A stretch of 64,000 nucleotides of DNA from Pararhodobacter oceanensis. GTDB taxonomy: Bacteria > Pseudomonadota > Alphaproteobacteria > Rhodobacterales > Rhodobacteraceae. Positions 11,199 through 21,231 of the stretch are shown piece by piece (positions within the stretch are counted from its first letter, which is position 1; every line of letters begins with the position of its first letter). The stretch spans positions 106,432 to 170,431 of the forward strand of contig NZ_QDKM01000007.1 of the NCBI RefSeq assembly GCF_003076755.1, written 5' to 3'. The position numbers were made by a program, and so were the translations under genes. The notes under the pieces were generated by a model. It saw only the letters and a list, made by a program, of their open reading frames with translations, made no database searches and was not told where the DNA came from.

Positions 11199-11552
11199 AT
11201 GACCACGACAACCACGCGAAGCCTCGTTTCGTCCCATGATGTGACCGGCACCGATGTCTATGCCAATGACGGCGCCAAGATCGGTCATATCGACCATATG
11301 ATGATCGACAAACAGTCGGGCAAAGTCGCCTATGCGGTGATGGGATTCGGCGGTTTTCTGGGGATGGGCGAAGACCATCATCCGGTGCCTTGGGGCAAAC
11401 TGCGCTATGACACGGTGAAACAGGGGTTTATCACCGATCTGACCGAAGAAGAGGTCAAAGGCGCCCCGCCGCGCAGTGCCGAATGGCCGGCCGACCCCGA
11501 TTGGGAACGCCGCACCCACGCGCATTACGGCGTGCCGCTCTACTGGGCATAA
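11199..11552 (+). CDS. PRC-barrel domain protein
   Basis: The 117-residue protein starts after a near-perfect ribosome-binding site. It contains a PRC-barrel: LVSSHDVTGTDVYANDGAKIGHIDHMMID, then GKVAYAVMGFGGFLGMGEDHHPVPW (residues about 8-66), and a C-terminal tail ending HYGVPLYWA. Stand-alone PRC-barrel proteins of this type are common stress- or envelope-associated proteins in alphaproteobacteria with no defined reaction. The neighbours fit a stress group: small membrane protein, host-attachment-family gene, ExoD. Confidence 0.85.
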   Translation: MTTTTTRSLVSSHDVTGTDVYANDGAKIGHIDHMMIDKQSGKVAYAVMGFGGFLGMGEDHHPVPWGKLRYDTVKQGFITDLTEEEVKGAPPRSAEWPADPDWERRTHAHYGVPLYWA

Positions 11553-11568
11553 CCGGCTGCGAATATGG

Positions 11569-11597
11569 GCGGGCGGCACCCTTTTGGGGCCGCCCGC
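11569..11597 (+). terminator. Stem-loop after the PRC-barrel gene
   Basis: A 9-bp GC stem (GCGGGCGGC with GCCGCCCGC) around an 11-base loop begins about 17 bases after the PRC-barrel stop codon. There is no T tract, so it may slow or stop transcription rather than being a classical terminator. Confidence 0.45.
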
Positions 11598-11709
11598 TAT
11601 CGGCGTTCAGGCAAAGGCAACACAGGGCATTCGACCGCCCGAGACCTGCCCGACCGCCGCGCCCATCGCCCGTGATTGTCGACTTAACCCTTTAACATCG
11701 CGAGAGATT

Positions 11710-12327
11710 ATGTGGGACTGGCTGGCGGATAACGCCTCACTTGTGCAAGCGGCGGTGGGCGCGATCACCGCCTTTGTCTGGCTGTTCTACCTGCAAATCC
11801 TCGTCTCGGGTTTGCGGCGTCAACGGCGCACCGATATCCTGATCCACCTCGGCGGCAGCCAGACCCTCGACGCCAGAACCTTTGTCAGCAACCTTGGCTT
11901 CGAGCCGATCTATGTGCTTGAAATCCTGCTGACCGTCTGGACCGGCGACGGCGCCCGCGAGACCTCGATTGTCGACCGCACCGAGACCCCGAAAAAGGAT
12001 CTCACCACGCCCAGCGCGACGACTTTTCAAGGACCGCTCAAAACCGGAAATTTCGTCGATATCGGCAGCGTGCAGGACCTGTTGCAGCGCGCCCGTGGCA
12101 ATATGACCGATGTGCTCGACAATGACGCGGTTAACCGGATCGAAGTGAAAGTGGCGGCGATTTCGGCGGCAAGCTCGGCGATTGTAGCGGCCAAACGCCA
12201 GTTCGAGGTTGAACCCGCAGAAGGCGACTGCCGCATCCGCCCGCGCACCCTCTACGCCACGCAAATCCGCTCGATCTGGGGGCGTTATTTCCTCAAGCGC
12301 GAGCTGCAGGCACGGTTGACGGAATGA
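11710..12327 (+). CDS. Membrane-anchored protein of unknown function
   Basis: The product is 205 residues from the ATG at 11710, preceded by GAGAG. A single N-terminal hydrophobic helix (residues about 10-33) is followed by a soluble domain containing GSQTLDARTFVSNLGFEPIYVLEILLTVW. This resembles small membrane proteins with an Ig-like or C2-like soluble part, but I cannot assign a family. The frame is open further upstream, but that stretch spans the preceding hairpin and is not protein-like. It overlaps the open frame leading into exoD. Confidence 0.6.
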   Translation: MWDWLADNASLVQAAVGAITAFVWLFYLQILVSGLRRQRRTDILIHLGGSQTLDARTFVSNLGFEPIYVLEILLTVWTGDGARETSIVDRTETPKKDLTTPSATTFQGPLKTGNFVDIGSVQDLLQRARGNMTDVLDNDAVNRIEVKVAAISAASSAIVAAKRQFEVEPAEGDCRIRPRTLYATQIRSIWGRYFLKRELQARLTE

Positions 12328-12416
12328 CCGCGAACCTGCGCAATAAAGCTGGCACGCTTTGTCCCGATGCGGACCCTGCAGTGACAGCCCCCGCAGCCCC
12401 GAAGCAAGGGACCGAT

Positions 12417-13001
12417 ATGAGCGACGACCATGCCCTCAGCGATGTTCTTGACCGGCTCGAGGCGGCGCTCGGCGACGGCGACATCAGCGTGCAGGACGTG
12501 ATTGAAACGCTGGGCGCACGCTCTTTTGCCTCGGTGATGCTGCTGTTCTCGCTAATCGCCGTATCGCCTGCCAGCACGATCCCCGGCGTGACCACCAGCG
12601 TGGCGATGGTCACCTTTCTGGTCGCCGCGCAGATGATGATCGGGCGCCGCCACTTATGGCTGCCCGCGCTGATCACCCGCCGCCAATTGCCCGCAGCCAA
12701 GCTGGCCCGCAGTATCAAATGGCTGCGCCGCCCCATCGGCTTTGTCGAGCGTCATTTGAAAGCGCGGTTAACCTTCTTATTGCAACCGCCGTGGCTGTAT
12801 CTGCCGCTAGTGCTGGTGATGTTCCTCTCGGCGCTGATGCCGATGATGGAGTTTATTCCCGCCTCGGGCAGCCTTGCGGCAGCGGTGATCGCGCTCTTTG
12901 CCGCCGGATGGTTAACCCGCGACGGCGCGCTGGTCGGGGCGGCGGTTCTGGTACTGCTGGGCATCCCCGCGTTGATCTGGAGCCTCGGCCTCCCGGGTTG
13001 A
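12417..13001 (+). CDS. exoD: Exopolysaccharide synthesis protein ExoD
   Basis: The 194-residue integral membrane protein matches ExoD: a cytoplasmic start (LSDVLDRLEAALGDGDISVQDVIETLG), the conserved LLFSLIAVSPASTIPGVTT stretch, and hydrophobic helices in the middle and at the C-terminus. ExoD was named from rhizobial mutants with altered exopolysaccharide and alkaline sensitivity; its biochemical role is not defined. I chose the ATG at 12417, after AAGGGA, over an upstream one because ExoD homologues start near the SDDHALSDVL region. Confidence 0.85.
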   Translation: MSDDHALSDVLDRLEAALGDGDISVQDVIETLGARSFASVMLLFSLIAVSPASTIPGVTTSVAMVTFLVAAQMMIGRRHLWLPALITRRQLPAAKLARSIKWLRRPIGFVERHLKARLTFLLQPPWLYLPLVLVMFLSALMPMMEFIPASGSLAAAVIALFAAGWLTRDGALVGAAVLVLLGIPALIWSLGLPG

Positions 13002-13166
13002 GAGGCAGAGTGTGGCGGGTGTTTATGGCCATGCTCACGCCCTCACATACATCCCATAGGGGAATGCCCCGTTTCGTCGCAGTGAAAATCGCAAAGACAC
13101 AGAAACACCCCCGCACAACTCACTGAACAAACCAACCACCCTCAAGCCGCACCACTACACAGCACG

Positions 13167-13199
13167 AAAAAAGGGCCCCGCAATTTCCTGCGGAGCCCC
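13167..13199 (-). terminator. Intrinsic terminator of the OmpA-family gene
   Basis: On the minus strand a 9-bp stem (GGGCTCCGC with GCGGGGCCC, one G-T pair) and 8-base loop are followed directly by TTTTTT. It lies about 33 bases past the stop codon of the OmpA-family gene and is a classical Rho-independent terminator. Confidence 0.85.
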
Positions 13200-13231
13200 A
13201 AGCTTATCGTCCTTAAACGCCGGCTAACCCG

Positions 13232-15136
13232 TTAACGTTGCCCGCGCAGCAGGCCGGTGATCCGGCGCACCGCGACGCGGCGGTTTTGCTCTTCCGCCTG
13301 TTGCGTGCGGATCCGCAGGTAGCGTTCGCCGTAGCCCTGCACCACCATATTCTCGGCCGGCACATTGAAGTATTCGCTCAGTGCCAGAGCCGCAGATTCG
13401 GCGCGGCGGTCCGAGAGCAGCAGGTTATACCCCGCATCGCCCACCGCATCGGTATGGCCCTCGATGAGGAACACTTCGGTCGGGTTCTCGCGGATGATAT
13501 CGCGCATCAGCACTCCGATTTCGCGCAATTGCTCGGCCTGCGAGGCACGGATCGCTGCTGAACCGGTGGCAAAGGTGATGCTGTCCAGCGTGATCTCGGG
13601 CGCAAGGTCGCGCACCTCTTTGATCTCGCGGATCTGGTTCAGGCTAAAGCCGCGCCCCGCGACCCGTTCATCCGCCGCTTGCAGCGCCAGACGCAGGCTC
13701 TCGCGGTCGGTGCTTTCGCGGTAATCAAACCGCTCATAGGTCGGTGCTGGCAGGGTGCTCACATCGACCGGCTCGACGGCCTGCGTGTCGTCAAAGATCA
13801 CATATTCGCGCCCGTTCGGCTCGATATGCACGCGGCGCAGCGCGCGTCCGGCGGGGTTGCGCACGGTGATCACGCGGGTGCCGCTGGGGCGGGTGACGAC
13901 GGTGCGGGTGGTGCCGTCGGCATAACGCTCGGTGCGCACTTCCGAGCCGGGTTGACGCAGCAGCGCGTCATCGTCTTTAAGCAGCTGATACTCGCCCTCT
14001 TCATCGACCACCACCACGCGGTCGCCGGTATTCGCATCGACCCGCTGGCCGCTGCTCAGGATCGCGCCAACCGCCAAGGCACCCAAGGTGAACAGCCCCG
14101 CGCGCTCAAGGTCGCTCAACCCGCTGCCACCCGAGGCTTGCGCTTCTGCCGAGGCGGTTTCTGCCGCGCCATCCTCGGGGGTCCATTCGCGAAATTCCTC
14201 ACCGCTGGAGCGGCTCGTGGTTTCGGTGACGGTCTCTACGGTCACATCGGCCGAGGCACCGGAGTCGACCTCGCTACCCGCAGCAAGCGCCTCGCGAGCA
14301 CCTTCGCTCAATGTGCCAGCGCAGTCGATCAGTGCGTTACCCGACTGGGTCACATCGGCGCAATCGCCGCCCAAATCCAAGGGCGCGGCAGCATCGGCCG
14401 GAGCTTCGGCCATTGTATCTTCAGAGACCTCGCCCTGTTCCTCAACCTCGGCTTCGGCTTGGGTTTCGGTTTGGGCTTCAACTTCCGCTTCAGCCTCTGC
14501 CTCTGACTCAACTTGTGCCTCAACCGACGGCTCGTCGGTGGCCTCAGTCTGCGCATCGGCGGCAATATCTGCATCTGCCTCGACAAATGCACCGGATTCT
14601 ACAGCCGCTGCATCAGCTTCAGCTTCAGCCTCAGTTTCGGCAGAGACCTCCGCCTCGCCTGAAGCTTCCGCTGCGGACAACTCACCGGCCAGATCGTCAA
14701 CACTCGGCACACTCTGGGTAGCCGCATCAGCAGCGGCCTCCGCCTCGGCGCCAGCCTCCGCTGCCGCATCGGCCCCGGTATCGCCCGCAAAATCGCCGCC
14801 ATTTTCGACCGTGGTATCCCCTTGCGCCTCAACCTCGGCCTGATCCTCGACCTCAACTTCGGCCTCCGCTTCACCCTCGGCTTCAACCTCAGGCTCACCG
14901 GTCAGTGCATCTCCCGCAAACGGTAATTGCTGGATATGAAGTTCACAGGCCAAAGCATCGATGATCCCGCTCTCGGCGCAGACCTCTTCATTCGAGCGCG
15001 GCGTGTCTTGCTTGAACCCGGCCGCCGCCGTCGCGCGTTCTTTCGCGGCAGCGGATTGGGCCAATGCAGGCAAGGGTTGCATCATCGACAAGGCCACAAG
15101 CATTGCCGTGGTGGAGCGAAGGGACGCGGAATTCAT
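13232..15136 (-). CDS. OmpA-family protein with long acidic low-complexity region
   Basis: From the ATG at 15136 (AGAGGA eight bases upstream) the product is 634 residues. It has a signal peptide ending PLPALAQ (residues about 1-27) and then some 280 residues dominated by Ala, Glu, Asp and Val. A short hydrophobic helix follows (LERAGLFTLGALAVGAILSS), then a region with RTVVTRPSGTRVITVR. The C-terminal OmpA domain binds peptidoglycan (ITFATGSAAI, IEGHTDAVGDAGYNLLLSDRRAESA, VQGYGE). It is probably tethered to the envelope. The acidic region could act as an extended spacer or bind cations; this is inference. Confidence 0.85.
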   Translation of the reverse strand: MNSASLRSTTAMLVALSMMQPLPALAQSAAAKERATAAAGFKQDTPRSNEEVCAESGIIDALACELHIQQLPFAGDALTGEPEVEAEGEAEAEVEVEDQAEVEAQGDTTVENGGDFAGDTGADAAAEAGAEAEAAADAATQSVPSVDDLAGELSAAEASGEAEVSAETEAEAEADAAAVESGAFVEADADIAADAQTEATDEPSVEAQVESEAEAEAEVEAQTETQAEAEVEEQGEVSEDTMAEAPADAAAPLDLGGDCADVTQSGNALIDCAGTLSEGAREALAAGSEVDSGASADVTVETVTETTSRSSGEEFREWTPEDGAAETASAEAQASGGSGLSDLERAGLFTLGALAVGAILSSGQRVDANTGDRVVVVDEEGEYQLLKDDDALLRQPGSEVRTERYADGTTRTVVTRPSGTRVITVRNPAGRALRRVHIEPNGREYVIFDDTQAVEPVDVSTLPAPTYERFDYRESTDRESLRLALQAADERVAGRGFSLNQIREIKEVRDLAPEITLDSITFATGSAAIRASQAEQLREIGVLMRDIIRENPTEVFLIEGHTDAVGDAGYNLLLSDRRAESAALALSEYFNVPAENMVVQGYGERYLRIRTQQAEEQNRRVAVRRITGLLRGQR

Positions 15137-15457
15137 AGCATTTTCCTCTCTGAAATTCGCTGGAAACTCATCGCCCACAGCGGGCGTCTATCAGGCAACA
15201 ACCAGTAATTTTCAAAACCGTTCCCCCATGCTCGGGCGCATCAGCGACACCCCGCGCATCCACATCCCTTGCCCAGCGCCTACCGGATTACGGTTGAATT
15301 ACAGGCGCCTAGCAACACGCCTCCCGCCTGCGCAGAGTGCCGCGCAAGGGCTCTATAGCGGGCTCACTATTTCTTGACATAGGCGCGATTTTTGCGGCTG
15401 ATAAAGGCGGAGGATAGGTGTAAACCGCCATGTACACCGCAATCATGGAAACGGACC
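15137..15457. other. Divergent promoter region, OmpA-family gene and hybrid kinase
   Basis: No gene is visible in these 321 bases. They must hold the promoters of two divergent genes. For the kinase a TTGACA occurs at 15374-15379, but the best -10-like TGATAA (15399-15404) is 19 bases away, so the call is weak. Confidence 0.35.
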
Positions 15458-18397
15458 GTGCAAATTGACCTTGATGCGCTTTTTGCCAAAGCGCCTTCGC
15501 CCTATATGCTCGTGGATACCGACTTGCGGATCGTCTGGGCCAACGCCGCTTATCTGGCGGTGACAGGACGCACACAGGCGCGATTGATCGGGCGCATCCT
15601 GACCGAGGAATTTCCCGCACCGCCCGAGTCCCTGCCCGACCAGATGCTGCGCGGCTCGTTCAAACAGGTGCTCGAGACCGGCGAGGCGGACCATTTGCCG
15701 CTGATCGCCTATCCGATCCACGGCCCCGACGGCCAGCTTGAAGAACGCTATTGGAGCGCCACCCATACGCCGGTTCTCAACGCCGATGGGGCGGTCGCCT
15801 ATATCTTGCAAAACACCGTGGATGTCACCGATCTGCACCGCGGCGCCCATGGCGGTGGTGACGGCGCTGGAGACGGTGGCGCACCCCTCAATCTGGGCGT
15901 TGACACCACCGGCCGCAGCGCCGCGCTTTTGCAGCGTGCCGAGGCGGTGGCCAATGAAAATCTGGCGCTGGGTCAGATGATGGATTTCTTTCAGTCCGCC
16001 TTTGATCAGGCCCCCAGTTTCATGGCAATCGTGAACGGCCCGGAGCATGTGTTTCAGGTCGTCAATCAGGCCTATTCCGATCTGACCGGCCACCGCGATA
16101 TCCTCGGCAAATCCGTGTCCGAGGCGCTGCCAGAGATCGCCGGACAGGGCTTCCTCAATCTGCTCGATCAGGTCTATACCAGCGGCGAACCGGTCTCGTT
16201 CACCGAGATGCCGGCGCAGATCCAATCCGACCCGAATGCGCCGCCCAGTCTGCATTTTATTGACTTCATCTATCATCCGCTCAGCGACCGGACCGGCAAA
16301 ACCGTCGGTATCTTTGTGCAGGGCCATGATGTCACCGGCAAAAAGATCGCTGAAAAACAGCTCACCGCCACGCGGGAGAAATTCCGCACCATGGCGCAGA
16401 CCATGCCCAATCAGGTCTGGACCGCCGATAAGGATGGCGCGCTGACCTGGCTCAACCAGCGGACCTATGAGTTCACCGGCTACAGCGAGGGCGAACTTTA
16501 CGGTGCGGATTGGGCGAAGGTGGTGCATCCCGATGATCTTGCCACCACCGTCGAGAACTGGGCCGGAGCGATCGTCGAGGGCAAAACCTATGAGGCCGAG
16601 TTTCGCATCCGCAAAGCCGACGGCAGCTATCGCTGGCATATCGTGCGCGCCTCGCCGCTCCATGCGGATGACGGCACGCTGAGCGGTTGGGTCGGCACCA
16701 ATACCGATATCGAGGACCGCAAGAACACCGAGGCCGAGATCGCCAAGCTCAACGCCACGCTGGAGGCGCGGGTGGCCAAGCGCAACCGCGAATTGGAGGC
16801 GGTGCATGCGGCACTGCGCCAGAGCCAGAAGCTGGAGGCGATCGGCTCGTTGGCGGGCGGGATCGCGCATGACTTCAACAATCTGCTGCAGGTGGTGACC
16901 GGCAATCTGCAAATCGCGATGCGCGGCATGGCCGCCGAGAGCGAGGCGCGGGCGCGGCTGGAGCAAGCGATGCGCAGCGTCAAACGTGGCGCGACGCTGG
17001 CCTCGCAACTGCTGTCCTTCGCCCGCAAACAGCCGCTGGCGCCGGTGGTGATCAATCTCAGCCAGTTGATCTCGGAGACCAGCGAGATCGTGCATAGCGC
17101 GATTGGTGAGGGGGTCGAACTGGAGATCGATCTCGCCGAGGGGCTGTGGAACACCAATATCGACCCGAACTCGATGGAGAACGCGCTGCTCAACCTCGCG
17201 ATCAACGCCCGTGACGCGATGGAGGGGCAAGGCAGGTTGACGGTCACCGCCTGCAATATCGAGATCAAACCGGAGGCCAGTCCGCCGCATCCCGATGTCG
17301 GTGCCGGTGAATATGTGCGGATTTCGGTGGCGGACAGCGGGAGCGGGATGACGCCTGAAACGCTGGAACGGGTGTTCGAACCCTTCTTCACCACCAAATC
17401 CGACGGTCATGGCACCGGTCTCGGCCTGTCGATGGTCTATGGGTTCGCCAAACAATCGGGCGGCTATATCAGCCTCGACAGCGAAGTCGGCGCGGGCACC
17501 ACCTTTCATCTGTATCTGCCGCGCTCGCATGAGGCGGTGCAGGAGCTGCCGGGTATGGCGGATGCGGGGCTGGCCGGTGGCTCCGAGCGGATCCTGCTGG
17601 TCGAGGACGATGAGGATGTCCGCGATACCGCACGGCATTCCTTGCAGCAGCTGGGTTATCAGGTGACCGAAGCCGGTGATGCCGAGGCGGCGCTGCGGTT
17701 GTTGGCGGGCGGGGAGCGGGTGGATCTGTTGTTCACCGATGTGGTGATGCCCGGCAAGATGAGTGGCTATGATCTGGCGCTCAAGCTGCAGGAATTGCAC
17801 CCCGAGGTGCCGGTCTTGTTCACCTCGGGCTTTGTTCAGGATCAGATCATGCATGACGGGCGGCTGGATGAGGGGGTGGAGTTGCTTGGCAAACCCTACA
17901 GCCAGACCGAATTGGCGCGCAGGCTCCGCGAGATGCTGGGTAGCGCGGGGGTGGCCGTCGAGATCAGCCAGCAGGAGCAGCCGGAGGCGGCGGAATTCGC
18001 GCCGCGGGCGGTGGAGGCCGCGCGGGGCGGACAGCTGCGGGTGCTGGTGGTCGAGGATGACGCGTTGATCCGGCTTGATCTGGTGCAGATGCTGCGCGAG
18101 GCGGAGTTCGAGGTGATCGAGGCGGGCACGGTGGCGAAGGCGCTGGAGCTGCTGACTTCGGCGCCGGTGGACCTGTTGATCACCGATGTCGGCCTGCCCG
18201 ACCGGACCGGCGAGGAGCTGGCCAAGGAGGCGCGCGGGCTGCAGGCCGACCTGCCGGTGATCTTTGCCACCGGCGGCATGGATGTGCCCTCGGCGGCCTC
18301 GCTGGGCAATTGCGAGGTGCTGAGCAAACCCTTTGGAGATATCGCCCTGATGGAGAGTATCGAGGCGGCGATGTGTCGGGATCGCAAGACCGCGTGA
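15458..18397 (+). CDS. Hybrid PAS sensor histidine kinase with two receiver domains
   Basis: From the GTG at 15458 (GGAAACGG upstream) the product is 979 residues. PAS domains lie at about residues 5-120, 165-290 and 310-430 (the third with MPNQVWTADKDGALTWLNQRT and its PAC part GWVGTNTDIEDRKNTE). They are followed by a HisKA domain with His471 in GGIAHDFNNLLQ and an HATPase domain with LGLSMVYGFAKQSGG. Two receiver domains follow, with phospho-acceptors Asp761 (FTDVVMPG) and Asp910 (ITDVGLPD). No transmembrane segment is obvious, so sensing is probably cytoplasmic. It has no DNA-binding output domain and no adjacent response regulator. A frame extension to a TTG at 15392 is unlikely. Confidence 0.9.
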   Translation: MQIDLDALFAKAPSPYMLVDTDLRIVWANAAYLAVTGRTQARLIGRILTEEFPAPPESLPDQMLRGSFKQVLETGEADHLPLIAYPIHGPDGQLEERYWSATHTPVLNADGAVAYILQNTVDVTDLHRGAHGGGDGAGDGGAPLNLGVDTTGRSAALLQRAEAVANENLALGQMMDFFQSAFDQAPSFMAIVNGPEHVFQVVNQAYSDLTGHRDILGKSVSEALPEIAGQGFLNLLDQVYTSGEPVSFTEMPAQIQSDPNAPPSLHFIDFIYHPLSDRTGKTVGIFVQGHDVTGKKIAEKQLTATREKFRTMAQTMPNQVWTADKDGALTWLNQRTYEFTGYSEGELYGADWAKVVHPDDLATTVENWAGAIVEGKTYEAEFRIRKADGSYRWHIVRASPLHADDGTLSGWVGTNTDIEDRKNTEAEIAKLNATLEARVAKRNRELEAVHAALRQSQKLEAIGSLAGGIAHDFNNLLQVVTGNLQIAMRGMAAESEARARLEQAMRSVKRGATLASQLLSFARKQPLAPVVINLSQLISETSEIVHSAIGEGVELEIDLAEGLWNTNIDPNSMENALLNLAINARDAMEGQGRLTVTACNIEIKPEASPPHPDVGAGEYVRISVADSGSGMTPETLERVFEPFFTTKSDGHGTGLGLSMVYGFAKQSGGYISLDSEVGAGTTFHLYLPRSHEAVQELPGMADAGLAGGSERILLVEDDEDVRDTARHSLQQLGYQVTEAGDAEAALRLLAGGERVDLLFTDVVMPGKMSGYDLALKLQELHPEVPVLFTSGFVQDQIMHDGRLDEGVELLGKPYSQTELARRLREMLGSAGVAVEISQQEQPEAAEFAPRAVEAARGGQLRVLVVEDDALIRLDLVQMLREAEFEVIEAGTVAKALELLTSAPVDLLITDVGLPDRTGEELAKEARGLQADLPVIFATGGMDVPSAASLGNCEVLSKPFGDIALMESIEAAMCRDRKTA

Positions 18398-18940
18398 CAC
18401 CCAATGTCCCGCGCGTGGGACAAATTCAAGGCGTTGAAATCACGCGGGAATTTTTGTCGGGTTTACGGACTGTTTACCATGCTGGACGGCGCGCCGAGAG
18501 TTTTGGTGACGTGGCAGGCGGGCCGGAGGCTGGCGATCTGGTGAGCGAAGCCGAGGCTGCTGCGCTTGATTTGGCGAGAGGGAATTGGCCGTTTGGTGTC
18601 GGATTGGCATCGGCCAGTTGCAGTGAAATTCAGGCGGGAGTCTCGGGCGGTAGGCAGCAAGCTGTCGCGGTGAATTGAAGGGCTCGGATAGGCGCTGACA
18701 GGCTTTGGCCGTCACCGCATCGGCCCGCCGGAATTGCCGCTGAATGGTGCGTCAATTTCAGGGCCGTAGATGCGCTTTGCCCCCTCATAGTCACCCAGCG
18801 GCGGCGGTGTTGCGGGAAGTGAGCCGCGCGGCACCGCCACCAGTGGGTGAGTTCACGTTGAACGGTCTCTTGGCGGGGGCGGACTGGCTTTGCCCGCCTG
18901 CCCCGCGCCAGTCCTAGAAACCCTAGCAACTGTGCCCCGC
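18398..18940. other. Intergenic stretch between convergent genes
   Basis: This 543-base stretch lies between the ends of the kinase gene and arsH. Short open frames on both strands have the look of GC-rich chance frames, without recognisable motifs or ribosome-binding sites. I see no RNA gene, repeat or clear terminator in it. Confidence 0.45.
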
Positions 18941-19669
18941 TCAGATCGCCTTTTGGTTCACCCGCCGCGACAGCTCGGCGGCGCTTTCCTTACGCTCGGA
19001 ATAACGGTCGAGCAGATAGGGTTTGTTATCGCGGGTGAGCAGGGTGAATTTCATCAACTCCTCCATCACATCAACCACACGGTCATAGAATGGCGAGGGG
19101 TTCATCCGCCCCGCGTCATCGAATTCCAGAAACGCCTTGGGGGTCGAGGACTGGTTGGGAATGGTCAAAAGCCGCATCCAGCGCCCGAGAATGCGCAACT
19201 GGTTAACGGCATTGAAACTCTGCGAGCCGCCCGAAACCTGCATCACCGCCAGCGTCTTGCCCTGCGTCGGACGCACCCCGCCCAGCGACAGTGGTATCCA
19301 GTCGATCTGGGTCTTCATGATGCCGGTCATCGCGCCGTGGCGCTCGGGCGAGCACCAGACCATACCCTCGGACCATGTGACCAGATCGCGCAGTTCTTGG
19401 ACCTTGGGATGATCGGCCTCGGCATCATCGGGCAGCGGCAGGCCCGAAGGGTTGAAACTGCGGGTCTCGGCGCCGAGGCTGGTGAGAATGCGGGCCGCCT
19501 CTTCGGTCATCAGGCGGCTGAACGAGCGGTCGCGCAGCGAGCCATAGAGCAGCAGGATACGCGGCGCATGGGTGGAGCGCGCAGGAGCCAACAGGCGTTC
19601 CGCGTCGATGGGATGGAAATGCGAGGGGTCGAGGTTCGGGGTCTCAGACAAGGCGGTGTCCCTTTTCAT
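18941..19669 (-). CDS. arsH: Arsenical resistance flavoprotein ArsH
   Basis: The 242-residue NADPH-dependent FMN reductase-fold protein has the ArsH signature: [26 protein letters not shown] (FMN-binding loop, residues about 32-57), [23 protein letters not shown], and the [23 protein letters not shown] segment. ArsH oxidises trivalent organoarsenicals and is often the last gene of ars operons, as here. The ATG at 19669 lies within the end of arsC, overlapping it by 26 bases; a TTG directly before it adds only one residue. Confidence 0.93.
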   Translation of the reverse strand: MKRDTALSETPNLDPSHFHPIDAERLLAPARSTHAPRILLLYGSLRDRSFSRLMTEEAARILTSLGAETRSFNPSGLPLPDDAEADHPKVQELRDLVTWSEGMVWCSPERHGAMTGIMKTQIDWIPLSLGGVRPTQGKTLAVMQVSGGSQSFNAVNQLRILGRWMRLLTIPNQSSTPKAFLEFDDAGRMNPSPFYDRVVDVMEELMKFTLLTRDNKPYLLDRYSERKESAAELSRRVNQKAI

Positions 19670-20066
19670 CAATCAGCGGCGTGCCGTCCTCTTTGGACAG
19701 CGGGCCTTTGGGCAGGTGGTCGAGAAGGTCAAAAACCGTCTCGCTGGGGCGACAGAGCCGCACCCCTTTGGGCGTGCAAACGATGGGCCGGTTGACCAGC
19801 ACCGGATGCTCGAGCATCGCCGCCAGCAGGGTCTCGTCATCGACGGATGGATCAAGGAGGCCCAACTCCTCCGCCGGTGATTTTGTCGTCCGCAGTGCCG
19901 TGCGCGGGGTCAGACCGGTGGCGGCAAAAAGCGCCAGAAGCTGCGGGCGGGTCCAGCCAGTCGCGAGGTAGTCAATCACCTCGGGCTTGGCGCCCGAAGC
20001 CTCGATAATCGCCAGCACATTGCGCGAGGTGCCGCAGGCGGGGTTATGGTGGATGACAATGCTCAC
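19644..20066 (-). CDS. arsC: Arsenate reductase, glutaredoxin-dependent
   Basis: The 140-residue protein begins [18 protein letters not shown], with the catalytic Cys11 in the CGTSRN loop that defines the glutaredoxin-coupled ArsC family. The arginine-containing [17 protein letters not shown] element is also present. It reduces arsenate to arsenite, which the upstream-encoded Acr3 exports. It overlaps acr3 by 4 bases (ATGA). Confidence 0.95.
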   Translation of the reverse strand: MSIVIHHNPACGTSRNVLAIIEASGAKPEVIDYLATGWTRPQLLALFAATGLTPRTALRTTKSPAEELGLLDPSVDDETLLAAMLEHPVLVNRPIVCTPKGVRLCRPSETVFDLLDHLPKGPLSKEDGTPLIDEKGHRLV

Positions 20067-21130
20067 GCCGCCCCCCGATCTTTGGGAAACCAGTGTTGCG
20101 TGCGATTGGCAAAGGCGACCAGCGACAGCATCACCGGCACTTCGACCAGCACGCCGACCACCGTGGCCAGCGCCGCGCCCGAGCCCAGCCCGAACAGGCT
20201 GATGGCGACGGCCACCGCGAGTTCAAAGAAATTCGAGGTGCCGATCATCGCGCAGGGGGCGGCGACATTGAACGGGATGCGCCAGGCCCGCGCGGCGCCG
20301 TAAGCGAGGAAAAAGATCCCGTAGGACTGGATCAACAGCGGCACCGCGATCAGCGCGATGACCAGCGGGCTCTCGAAAATCACCTCGCCCTGAAAGCCAA
20401 ACAGCAGCACCACGGTGACCAAAAGCCCGAAGATCGAGAAGGGCTGCACCCGTGATTTGAACGCATCCACCGCCGCCTCGCCGCCCTTGGCGACAAGGTT
20501 TTGCCGCGTCAGATAGCCGGCCAGCAGCGGCAGCAGGACATAGAGGCCGACCGACAACAGCAGCGTGTCCCAAGGCACCACGATATCGGTGACGCCAAGC
20601 AGGAAGGCGACGATCGGGGCAAAGGCGAAGACCATGATCACATCGTTCACGCTGACCTGCACCAGCGTATAGGTGGCATCGCCGCGGGTCAGATTGGACC
20701 AGACAAAGACCATCGCCGTGCAGGGCGCCGCGCCCAGCAGGATGACCCCCGCCAGATAGGTCTGCGCGTCATCGGGCGGGATCAGCCCCGCGAAAACATG
20801 GTTAAAGAACAACACGCCAAGCGCGGCCATGGTGAAGGGTTTGATCAGCCAGTTGACCACCAGTGTCACCACCAGCCCCTTGGGTTTATCGCCGACCTGC
20901 CGCAGGGCGCCGAAATCCACGCCGACCATCATCGGATAGACCATCGCCCAGATCAGCACCGCGACCGGCAGGTTGACCGAGGCGATCTCGAGCGCGGCGA
21001 GCGTGGAAAAGGCGGCGGGAAAGAGGTTGCCGAGCAAGAGCCCCGCGCCGATGGCCAGCGCCACCCAGAGCGAGAGCCAGCGTTCAAAGGTTCCAAGACC
21101 GGCGGCGATGGGATTTGGGGTATCGGTCAT
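20063..21130 (-). CDS. acr3: Arsenite efflux permease, ACR3 family
   Basis: The 355-residue protein has about ten hydrophobic helices and the ACR3 signature [19 protein letters not shown] with the conserved Cys137. It also has [12 protein letters not shown] and [19 protein letters not shown] near the end. It exports arsenite across the inner membrane. It is the second gene of an arsR-acr3-arsC-arsH operon; a 100-base gap separates it from arsR. Confidence 0.95.
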   Translation of the reverse strand: MTDTPNPIAAGLGTFERWLSLWVALAIGAGLLLGNLFPAAFSTLAALEIASVNLPVAVLIWAMVYPMMVGVDFGALRQVGDKPKGLVVTLVVNWLIKPFTMAALGVLFFNHVFAGLIPPDDAQTYLAGVILLGAAPCTAMVFVWSNLTRGDATYTLVQVSVNDVIMVFAFAPIVAFLLGVTDIVVPWDTLLLSVGLYVLLPLLAGYLTRQNLVAKGGEAAVDAFKSRVQPFSIFGLLVTVVLLFGFQGEVIFESPLVIALIAVPLLIQSYGIFFLAYGAARAWRIPFNVAAPCAMIGTSNFFELAVAVAISLFGLGSGAALATVVGVLVEVPVMLSLVAFANRTQHWFPKDRGAA

Positions 21131-21231
21131 AACGGGCTTTCGCAGGTTGGGTTTTGGGGGTCAGGGGTGTTGGGTAAATGGGTTAACGCCGGTGGGCGTT
21201 CTTGGTTAGCGGGGGTCATGGTTAGGGGGCG

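Noticed and set aside
14311..14900. Repetitive DNA in the OmpA-family gene as a possible CRISPR or tandem repeat array
   Set aside because: The repetition follows Ala/Glu codons, with no constant repeat length or spacers.
15443..18400. A 985-codon open frame antisense to the hybrid kinase
   Set aside because: Its translation has no domain pattern and is rich in His, Gln and Arg, as expected for the mirror of a GC-rich gene; the plus-strand product has full PAS, HisKA and receiver motifs.
18440..18929. Short frames on both strands between the kinase gene and arsH
   Set aside because: The translations are Arg/Pro/Cys-rich chance frames without family features.
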